From an uncultured Collinsella sp. (GTDB lineage Bacteria; Actinomycetota; Coriobacteriia; Coriobacteriales; Coriobacteriaceae): DNA of 64,000 nt. The position numbers were made by a program, and so were the translations under genes. The DNA lies in contig URRB01000007.1 in the NCBI GenBank assembly GCA_900550195.1, forward strand, positions 1 to 64,000, read 5' to 3'. Below, piece by piece: positions 58,213 through 64,000 of the stretch (position 1 is its first letter; each line of letters begins with the position of its first letter). Under the pieces are notes generated by a model. The model was not told the DNA's origin and made no database searches. It worked only from the letters and a program-made list of their open reading frames with translations.

Positions 58213-58833
58213 ATGAAGAAACTGTATCTGCTCCGTCACGGTCAGACGGAGTTCAATGTCAAAAAGCTCGTCCAGGGCCGCTGCGATTCACCGCTAACGG
58301 ACTTGGGCCGTCAGCAGGCCGCAAAGGCCGCCGCATGGCTTAAAGCCCGCGACGTCACCCCCGACAAGGTAGTCTCGTCTCCTTTAAGCCGAGCCATGGC
58401 CACGGCTCGGCTCGTCGCAGGCGAGCTCCTCGGCCCGGACGCCGCCGTCGAGCCCTGCGAAGGCATCATCGAGCGCTGCTACGGCTCCTTCGAAGAAGGC
58501 CCCCACGACGCGCTACCCACCGACGTCTGGGATCCGGGCGAGGACTTAATCCCCTTCGGAGGGGAGGGAAGTCAGGCGCTGCAAGAGCGTATGGTAAGCA
58601 CGCTCGCTAATCTCATGAGCGCCGATGATGTTGAAACCGTCCTGGCAGTAAGCCACGGCAGCGCCAGCCGCCAATTCATCAAAGCCGCCGCCCCAGAGGG
58701 CTTCGAACTCCCAGCAAAGCTCCCCAACTGCGCCATCATGATCTTTGATTTTGAGGATTCGCAAGAAGAATGCGACACGTCCCAATGTAAGTTCACCTTG
58801 CAGCAGATCATCGATCCTCAACAAAGTCTTTAG
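58213..58833 (+). CDS. Histidine phosphatase family protein
   Basis: The 206-residue protein has the RHG motif with catalytic His9 (LYLLRHGQTEFN), the second Arg in SSPLSRAMATARL, Glu in CEGIIERCYGSFEEG and the distal His in LAVSHGSASRQF. It resembles cofactor-independent phosphoglycerate mutases and broad phosphatases; the substrate is unknown. AAGGGGAGA lies about 6 bp upstream. The 3' half uses GCA, CAA, GAA and AAA codons more than its surroundings. Confidence 0.88.
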   Translation: MKKLYLLRHGQTEFNVKKLVQGRCDSPLTDLGRQQAAKAAAWLKARDVTPDKVVSSPLSRAMATARLVAGELLGPDAAVEPCEGIIERCYGSFEEGPHDALPTDVWDPGEDLIPFGGEGSQALQERMVSTLANLMSADDVETVLAVSHGSASRQFIKAAAPEGFELPAKLPNCAIMIFDFEDSQEECDTSQCKFTLQQIIDPQQSL

Positions 58834-58864
58834 CCTGAGCGAGCAGAGTTAAGCAGGCATCAAC

Positions 58865-59092
58865 GTGTCGTCTCCCGAGCTTTGGCTTGACACGCTGAAC
58901 ATCTACAAGGATAACCTTGAGGCCGTCGAGGCGTTCCTGGCCGACGCCCGCGCCATGGGCGACGGTCGCCTCAATGTGGTGCTCACCGGTGCCGGCACCT
59001 CCGATTACGTGGGTGAGGTTGTCGTCCTCAACCCCGACCTATCCCTCGTCGAGACCTATCTCGGTGGCGAGAGCGTCTACACTGAGAAGTAG
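58865..59092 (+). pseudogene. Fragment resembling the N-terminus of AgaS (SIS sugar isomerase)
   Basis: This 75-codon frame starts with GTG without a clear binding site. Residues 5-50 (ELWLDTLNIYKDNLEAVEAFL, then LNVVLTGAGTSDYVGE) match the start of AgaS-type ketose-6-phosphate isomerases, where GAGTS opens the SIS domain. The protein then changes to VVLNPDLSLVETYLGG and stops, whereas AgaS has about 385 residues. An internal deletion or degraded gene is likely. Its position next to two DeoR regulators and a mannose-family PTS fits an aga/aminosugar locus. Confidence 0.55.
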
Positions 59093-59126
59093 CTGCTGAC
59101 CTATTTGCGATTTGATGCGAATAATG

Positions 59127-59163
59127 AGACCCCGATTCGGCTTTATCGAATCGGGGTCTTTGC
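59127..59163. terminator. Bidirectional terminator between the AgaS-like fragment and DeoR gene
   Basis: AGACCCCGATTCG and CGAATCGGGGTCT form a perfect 13-bp stem. T residues follow on the plus strand and the minus strand exit is TCATTATT. Confidence 0.88.
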
Positions 59164-59191
59164 TGTGGTGTCCAGCTAAATCAAAACAGGC

Positions 59192-59953
59192 CTATTCTGC
59201 GACGATGATGCGAGTTGATTCGAGAACCATGGAACGCTGTTTGTCGTTGACATTTGCATCGGTGATGAGTGCGTCCATTTGATCGAGATTGAAGAAGCCG
59301 AAGAAGTCCATCTGTCCGATCTTGCTTGAATCGCAGACAAGGTAACGCTTGGCGGCGCGATCGCAAGCGAGCGCCTGTAAGCGTCCTTCCTCAAGGTTAG
59401 AACAGGAGATGGATTGGGCGAGTACGCCGTTGGTGCCGATAAAGCAAGTGTCGATACCGAGCGGGGCGAGAGCATCTTCGGCGATGGGCCCGACGAAAGA
59501 ACCCGATCGTTTGCGATACTGTCCTCCCAGGGCCCAGATCTCCACATCGTTACGCGTCTGGAGCATGTTCAGCACGATGATGCTGTTTGTGATGACGCGC
59601 AGCCGCATGCGCGGCAGCGCACGGGCGATGAGAGCGCAAGTCGAACCGGGTCCGAGGAAGATGGTGTCGCGCTCTCTGATGAGGTTGACAGCGGTGCGTG
59701 CGATATGCTCTTTTTCAGGGGAGCGGATTGAGAGCTTTTCAAAAAACGGGACCTCTTCGGCAATGGGGGAGCCGCTTGAAAGTCGGATGCCACCGTACTC
59801 GCGGATGACGCCAGCGCGTCGCGAGAGTTCATCGAAGTCTCTTCGAGCGGTCATTTCAGATATACCAAAGATTGTTGCGGCTTGGGCAACAGTGACCATT
59901 CCGCGCTGAGCGCACAGCTCAAGTAATTGTTCGTGACGTTCGGGTTTAAGCAT
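59192..59953 (-). CDS. DeoR-family transcriptional regulator
   Basis: The 253-residue protein has the DeoR helix-turn-helix (MLKPERHEQLLELCAQRGMVTVAQAATIFGISEMTARRDFDELSR) and the sensor domain with FLGPGSTCALIARAL and VITNSIIVLNML, which binds a phosphorylated sugar. The YGGIRLSS segment corresponds to the family's HGGA motif. It lies 15 bp downstream of a second DeoR gene on the same strand. Its likely target is the nearby PTS locus. Confidence 0.88.
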   Translation of the reverse strand: MLKPERHEQLLELCAQRGMVTVAQAATIFGISEMTARRDFDELSRRAGVIREYGGIRLSSGSPIAEEVPFFEKLSIRSPEKEHIARTAVNLIRERDTIFLGPGSTCALIARALPRMRLRVITNSIIVLNMLQTRNDVEIWALGGQYRKRSGSFVGPIAEDALAPLGIDTCFIGTNGVLAQSISCSNLEEGRLQALACDRAAKRYLVCDSSKIGQMDFFGFFNLDQMDALITDANVNDKQRSMVLESTRIIVAE

Positions 59954-59968
59954 GGCTTGCCAATTGGA

Positions 59969-60733
59969 TTATGCGGTAATGACGGAGGTATAGGCGCGGA
60001 GGGCCTCGATGGTCCGGGGGTCTGCGTCCTCGTTAATGAATGCCGCGGTCATATCCTCCAGTGTGGTGAAAAGGCAGAAGTCGCGCCTTCCGACTTTTTC
60101 AGCATCTACAACAAGATAACGCTCCTGAGCTCGAGAAAGAGCGTCTGAGAGGACCATGGCTGCATCGGGACGAGAGCCAAAGACCTCGTTTCCAAAAATA
60201 CCGGTTGCCGAGACGTAGGCCTTGGGAGCGGATAGACCGTAGGGGCCGCGGCCGTTGTATGGCATGGTGAAAACTCGCGTGTCGTGACGCATCATGCCAC
60301 CAACAAAGAATAGATCTATATGTGGATTGTCGGCTAGCAGGTTCAGCACGGGAAGACTGTTGGTGACGACGCGTATGTCCTCCTGGGGCAAATACGAACA
60401 CATGGGCTCGAGAGTGGAGCCTCCACCGAGAAAGATCGTATCGCCGGCTGAGACGGTTTGGGCGGCGGCTATAGCAGCGGCACGTTTCTGATCAACTTGA
60501 AAACGACGTTTCTCCTCATGCGGGGTCAAACGTGAAAGGGCTGTTCCGTGGGCGGAGTGTGGAAGCTGAGCCCCTCCGTGTACGCGCACAAGAAGGCCCT
60601 TGTCGGCAAGCTCGGCCAGGTCACGCCTGATGGTCATATCCGAAACAGATAGGGTATTAGATATCTCGTTTACCGATACCGAATGATGTTGATCGAGCAA
60701 GTCGATAATGGCCTGCTGGCGTTCGGATTTCAT
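59969..60733 (-). CDS. DeoR-family transcriptional regulator (AgaR-like)
   Basis: The 254-residue protein begins MKSERQQAIIDLLDQHHSVSVNEISNTLSVSDMTIRRDLAELADKG, a canonical DeoR helix-turn-helix, followed by RVHGGAQL, FLGGGSTLEPMCSYL and VTNSLPVLNLL. It is divergent from the PTS genes, with a repeat-rich region between. The ATG at 60733 has GGGAG 9 bp upstream; the frame to 60751 lacks a binding site. Two adjacent DeoR paralogues suggest separate control of two sugar-phosphate signals. Confidence 0.9.
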   Translation of the reverse strand: MKSERQQAIIDLLDQHHSVSVNEISNTLSVSDMTIRRDLAELADKGLLVRVHGGAQLPHSAHGTALSRLTPHEEKRRFQVDQKRAAAIAAAQTVSAGDTIFLGGGSTLEPMCSYLPQEDIRVVTNSLPVLNLLADNPHIDLFFVGGMMRHDTRVFTMPYNGRGPYGLSAPKAYVSATGIFGNEVFGSRPDAAMVLSDALSRAQERYLVVDAEKVGRRDFCLFTTLEDMTAAFINEDADPRTIEALRAYTSVITA

Positions 60734-60759
60734 GAGTGCCGACTCCCTCATCGAGCGTT

Positions 60760-60970
60760 TGTTCTTATTTCAATGTAAACGAACAACATAAATAAACGCA
60801 AACCGTTCACGAAGGCACATTACCTTTCACCGGTCAAAACATAACGCTCACGGAAAAAACCATCAAATAGGAGGTAAATAGAGCTCATTCCAAAAATCAT
60901 CTCTCGACCAATAAACAAATATAGACTAACATAAACGAACAGAACGAACAGAACGAACAGAACGAAGAGA
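60760..60970. promoter_or_regulatory. Divergent DeoR/PTS control region with 9-bp tandem repeats
   Basis: Four head-to-tail copies of AACGAACAG (60934-60969, the last one AACGAAGAG) precede the EIIA gene, and related GTAAACGAACAAC and CGTTTGTTC motifs occur near 60760-60785 in opposite orientation. The region is AT-rich compared with the rest of the window. These are candidate operators for the DeoR proteins. Confidence 0.5.
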
Positions 60971-60995
60971 ATTAATAAGTATGAAAGGACAGAAG

Positions 60996-61436
60996 ATGCG
61001 TATCGGTGTCATCCTTGCAAGTCACGGAGAGTTCGCTCAGGCCGCCCTCGGCGCCGTCGAGATGATTGCGGGCAAGCAGCCTGATGTCATCGCTCTTGGT
61101 CTCACCGCCGAGAAGAGCCTGGAGTCTTTCGAGTCCGAGATGCGCGAGGCTTACGAGACCCTCAGCGCCGAGTGCGAACTCGTCGTCACCCTATGCGACA
61201 TCTACGGCGGCACCCCATTCAACGTGACTACCCGCTGCCTGCTCAACGGCATGAACATGGTTGCCTACACTGGCCTGTCCATGCCCGTTGCGGTCGAGCT
61301 CCTGCTCACCCGCGATGGCCTCGATTCCGCCGACGCGGTCCGTGCCCAGCTCACTGCCGCTCACGCCGGGGCCCAGCAGGAGATCAAGGCTCCCGCTCCG
61401 GCCGTGGAGGCAGACGAGGACGATTTGGACCTCTAG
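60996..61436 (+). CDS. PTS mannose-family EIIA component
   Basis: The 146-residue protein is a free EIIA of the mannose class, phosphorylated at His10 (RIGVILASHGEFAQAAL), with LCDIYGGTPFNVTTR at the domain interface and an acidic tail. It passes phosphate to the EIIB encoded next. The ATG at 60996 has AAAGGA 6 bp upstream; the in-frame ATG at 60981 overlaps that site. First gene of an EIIA-EIIB-EIIC-EIID series. Confidence 0.92.
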   Translation: MRIGVILASHGEFAQAALGAVEMIAGKQPDVIALGLTAEKSLESFESEMREAYETLSAECELVVTLCDIYGGTPFNVTTRCLLNGMNMVAYTGLSMPVAVELLLTRDGLDSADAVRAQLTAAHAGAQQEIKAPAPAVEADEDDLDL

Positions 61437-61553
61437 GCTCGTTAGCCCGTCGATTCGAGTGGCGCTCACCCGTATCCCCCGAGTGGGCGCCTCGATCGAG
61501 CAGAGCATTCGTAAACGGTACTGAAGGAACGTACAAACGAAAAGGAGAACATC

Positions 61554-62030
61554 ATGGCACTCAAACTCGTCGACATCGATGACCGCCTGATCCACGGTCA
61601 GGTCGCCACCACTTGGATTCCCGACTTCGGCATCGAATCGGCAATCATTGTCTCGGATAAGGTCGCCAACGACCCCGTCCAGAAGTCCGTCGCCGGCCTC
61701 GCCGCCCCCGACATCAAGGTCTCCGTCTTCGGTGTCGAGAAGTTCATTGAGGTCCTCAAGAAGACCGAGCTCAAGAAGGCCACGATGGTGCTCTTCACCA
61801 ACCCCATCGACGCCCTCAAGCTGCACGAGAACGGCTTGCCGTTCGACTACCTGAACGTCTCCGGCATGCGCTTCAACGAGCAGCGTCATCGCCTGCACAA
61901 GAACATGTCCGTCACCGCCGAGGAAAAGGCCGCCTTCGAGGAGCTCATTGGCCTCGGCGTCGACTGCTGGATGCAGACCACCACGCGCGATTCCAAGGAG
62001 CCCGTGTCCGAGCTCCTCAAGAACTACTAA
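61554..62030 (+). CDS. PTS mannose-family EIIB component
   Basis: The 158-residue EIIB has the active His14 in DIDDRLIHGQVATTW and the family segments IIVSDKVANDP and GLPFDYLNVSGMR. Together with EIIC/EIID it selects the imported sugar. In an AgaV-type system this would be an N-acetylhexosamine or galactosamine. AAAGGAG lies 7 bp before the ATG. A 117-bp gap separates it from the EIIA gene. Confidence 0.92.
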   Translation: MALKLVDIDDRLIHGQVATTWIPDFGIESAIIVSDKVANDPVQKSVAGLAAPDIKVSVFGVEKFIEVLKKTELKKATMVLFTNPIDALKLHENGLPFDYLNVSGMRFNEQRHRLHKNMSVTAEEKAAFEELIGLGVDCWMQTTTRDSKEPVSELLKNY

Positions 62031-62110
62031 GTAAGTAACCATTTCCGGGCATGTGAACCCGGGGCGTGCCCATCGGAGGGAACGATGGGCGAATAGGGAA
62101 GGAGAGGCTT

Positions 62111-62920
62111 ATGCTTCAGGCACTTCTGCTCGCCATCTGGGCGGGTCTGTGCACTTGGGACCAGTTCGGTCCCCACCTGGGCTTCCGCAAGCCCCTGCTG
62201 GCATCCGTCGGCGTCGGCATCATCCTCGGTGACATGACGACCGCCATCATGATCGGCGCGACCATGGAGCTCATGTGGCTCGGCGTCAACAACATCGGCG
62301 CTTATGTTCCGCCGGATGTCATCTCCGGCACCATCGTCGGTGCCGCCCTGGGCATCATGGGTTCCACCGACACCGCCAGCGCCATCGCCCTGGCAGTCGC
62401 CATCGGCATCCCCACCGCCACCTTGGTTCAGCAGCTGAACATCTTGGTCATGACCACTAACGTCTCGCTTGTCCACGGTGCCGACAAGGCCATCGAGTCC
62501 GGTAAGTTCAACGCCGTCAACAAGTTCTTCTGGACCGGCGCCCTGTGCTTCTTCCTGACCCGCGCCGTTCCCGTCTTCATCGCCACGGGCATCGGCTCCT
62601 TCGTGATCGAGGACATCATGGCCTTCCTGCAGAACCAGGTTCCGTGGGTCCTCACCGGCTTCTCCACCGCCGGTGGCATGATGCCCGCCGTCGGTCTGGC
62701 CATGCTCCTCACCATGATGATGAAGAAGAACATGTGGATCTTCCTGCTGCTCGGCTTTATCATGGCCGCCTTCCTCAACGTCCCGACCGTGGGTATCGCG
62801 CTCGCCGCTTGCGCCGCCGCCGGCGTGTGGGACGTCATTACCGAGGGCCAGAAGAATCAACCCGCCCCTGCCGCCGCCTCTGCCGCCGGCTCCGATGATG
62901 ACGAGGAGTACGATCTCTAA
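62111..62920 (+). CDS. PTS mannose-family EIIC component
   Basis: The 269-residue membrane protein starts MLQALLLAIWAGLCTWDQFGPHLGF and has the EIIC helices (SVGVGIILGDMTTAIMIGATMELMWLGV, GSTDTASAIALAVAIGIP). The last 25 residues are Ala-rich and then acidic (DDDEEYDL). GGAGAGG lies 4 bp upstream. The stop codon overlaps the ATG of the EIID gene by one base, so translation is coupled. Confidence 0.92.
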   Translation: MLQALLLAIWAGLCTWDQFGPHLGFRKPLLASVGVGIILGDMTTAIMIGATMELMWLGVNNIGAYVPPDVISGTIVGAALGIMGSTDTASAIALAVAIGIPTATLVQQLNILVMTTNVSLVHGADKAIESGKFNAVNKFFWTGALCFFLTRAVPVFIATGIGSFVIEDIMAFLQNQVPWVLTGFSTAGGMMPAVGLAMLLTMMMKKNMWIFLLLGFIMAAFLNVPTVGIALAACAAAGVWDVITEGQKNQPAPAAASAAGSDDDEEYDL

Positions 62921-63750
62921 TGGGTAAGATCTCCAACTCCACCCTGAACAAGGTCCTGCTGCGCACCCAGGGTTGCCAATTCGCGCACAACTACGAGCGC
63001 ATGCAGTCGCTGTCCCTGACCTACTGCTTTGCCCCTGTCCTCGAGGAGCTCTACAAGGACGCCCCCAAGGAGGAGCGCGTTAACGCCATGAAGCGCCACC
63101 TCGAGTACTTCAACACCCACCCGCTCGCGATCCCCTTCATCCTTGGCATCACCGCCGCCCTGGAGGAGACCACGGATGAGGATCAGAAGGACACCGTCGT
63201 CGGCATCAAGACCTCCCTCATGGGTCCCTTCGCCGGCCTTGGTGACTCCCTGCTGAACCTCACCTGGTTCCCGATCGCCGGCTCCATCGGCGCATCTATG
63301 TGCGTCGACAACGGCTCCATTGTGGGTCCGCTCGTGATGTTCTTGCTCATCAACCTGCTGTACTGGCCGCTGAAGTACTTCGGCCTGCACAAGGGTTACG
63401 AGATGGGCATGGAGCTCGTCGAGAAGGCGGGCGTCCAGGTCTTCGACCGTCTGGGCAACCTCGCCAACGTGCTGGGCGTCATGGTCACCGGCGGCCTGAT
63501 CGCCACGACCGTTAAGCTCAAGCTTGCCGTGCAGTTCGCCTTCGGTGAGGGTGACCCGCTGGTGCTCCAGGACCAGCTCGATAAGGTGTTGCCCTTCCTG
63601 CTGCCTGTCGTTCTGACTTTCATCTGCTATCGCCTGCTCAAGAAGGGCCAGGGCAAGAACTCCGCCCAGATCATCATCGGTCTGATTGTGTTCTCCCTTG
63701 TGTTCGCCGCTATCGGTTTCTACTTCCCGGCGTTCAAGATCTTCGCCTAA
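62920..63750 (+). CDS. PTS mannose-family EIID component
   Basis: The 276-residue partner of EIIC has the cytosolic N-terminal part (NKVLLRTQGCQFAHNYERMQSLS, LEEL-KDAPKEERVNAMKRHLEYFNTHP) and membrane helices near the C-terminus. The DTVVGIKTSLMGPFAGLGDSLLNLTWFPI segment is typical of EIID. It completes the transporter. A GC-rich hairpin follows, and then a sulfatase gene. Confidence 0.93.
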   Translation: MGKISNSTLNKVLLRTQGCQFAHNYERMQSLSLTYCFAPVLEELYKDAPKEERVNAMKRHLEYFNTHPLAIPFILGITAALEETTDEDQKDTVVGIKTSLMGPFAGLGDSLLNLTWFPIAGSIGASMCVDNGSIVGPLVMFLLINLLYWPLKYFGLHKGYEMGMELVEKAGVQVFDRLGNLANVLGVMVTGGLIATTVKLKLAVQFAFGEGDPLVLQDQLDKVLPFLLPVVLTFICYRLLKKGQGKNSAQIIIGLIVFSLVFAAIGFYFPAFKIFA

Positions 63751-63779
63751 TCGCGAGCTTATCAAAAGGCAAATCGTTT

Positions 63780-63813
63780 GATGCCCGCGCCCCGCATGCC
63801 GGGCGCGGGCATC
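63780..63813 (+). terminator. GC-rich hairpin after EIID
   Basis: GATGCCCGCGCCC and GGGCGCGGGCATC pair perfectly around eight bases, but only GTTGTCT follows, so termination may be partial and the sulfatase may be co-transcribed. Confidence 0.65.
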
Positions 63814-63919
63814 GTTGTCTCATGTGCTCTCCATCGTGCGCGATCGGGGTGCGCTCCATTATGCCCATGTGCCTTTGGCGTATCGCCATCTGGCAAATCC
63901 AACTATCGAAAGGATGCCA

Positions 63920-64000
63920 ATGAGAACCGTCCTCGTGCTCATGGATACTCTGCGTCGCGACGTCCTGTCGTGCTACAACCCCGCAACCGACGTCCAGACC
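63920..64000 (+). CDS. Sulfatase family protein, N-terminal fragment cut by window end
   Basis: The 27 visible residues, MRTVLVLMDTLRRDVLSCYN and PATDVQT, match the beginning of alkaline-phosphatase-type sulfatases (VLxxxDxLRxD, in which the Asp residues bind Ca2+). The Cys or Ser that becomes formylglycine lies beyond the window. AAAGGA lies 6 bp upstream of the ATG. No signal peptide is seen, so it would act on sugars inside the cell or on an internalised disaccharide. Following a mannose-family PTS, it may desulfate an imported amino sugar. Confidence 0.7.
   Translation, partial: MRTVLVLMDTLRRDVLSCYNPATDVQT

Noticed and set aside
60934..60969. CRISPR array
   Set aside because: The repeats are 9 bp and contiguous without spacers, and no cas gene is visible anywhere in the window.

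Overview
The window looks like a chromosomal stretch of a GC-rich, Gram-positive gut actinobacterium of the class Coriobacteriia, most likely Collinsella or a close relative. This is an inference from base composition, strong GAGG-type ribosome binding sites, many GTG/TTG starts, the mixture of PTS sugar systems and the general look of the proteins. No database was searched. I see no phage, insertion sequence or CRISPR array.

Layout. Positions 1-3740 hold tuf (5' end cut off by the window), rpmG, a tRNA-Trp, secE, nusG, rplK and rplA. In many bacteria rplJL and rpoBC would follow directly. Here about 25 kb of unrelated genes intervene (3.8-28.5 kb): a metallophosphoesterase paired with an odd ParB-like/BMP-receptor fusion, an MscS channel, a TrpXYZ-like ABC transporter with a nearby WYL-type regulator, asnS, a glucose-type EIIA, an esterase, a FeoA-FeoB fusion, an EIICB/RpiR/GH4 glucoside locus, a SotB-like exporter, a GH13 glucosidase, a family-6 DNA glycosylase and an aminotransferase. 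Then come rplJ-rplL with an L10 leader (28.8-30.1 kb), galU, rpoB-rpoC (31.5-39.5 kb), an ECF sigma factor with a membrane-anchored partner, and rpsL-rpsG-fusA-rpsJ (41.9-45.4 kb), which lacks tuf and ends in a terminator after rpsJ.

From 45.4 to 55.6 kb there is a complete type II fatty-acid synthesis locus: birA divergent from fabH-acpP-fabK-fabD-fabG-fabF-accB-fabZ-accC-accDA. It supplies acetyl-CoA carboxylase (with AccD and AccA fused), the biotin ligase that activates it, and every step of the elongation cycle. An orphan EIIC, a cation diffusion facilitator and a histidine phosphatase follow. The window ends in an amino-sugar-type locus: a fragment resembling AgaS, two DeoR-family regulators, a mannose-family PTS (EIIA, EIIB, EIIC, EIID) and the start of a sulfatase, suggesting use of sulfated host glycans.

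The least expected material is non-coding. (1) Two long inverted-repeat elements (28587-28806 and 41610-41748) share an almost identical core but have unrelated, internally complementary arms. Both lie just upstream of ribosomal-protein promoters, and the first one contains the -35 box. (2) Six short hairpins share the constant side TGTCCC(C)TTT. (3) Two hairpins of about 65 bp are built on TTGCGGTGRAATAGTTCCT. (4) A 62-bp tandem repeat precedes feoAB. (5) Paired operator-like sites lie between birA and fabH. Among proteins, the RpoC C-terminal helix-hairpin-helix extension and the ParB-like/BMP fusion stand out.
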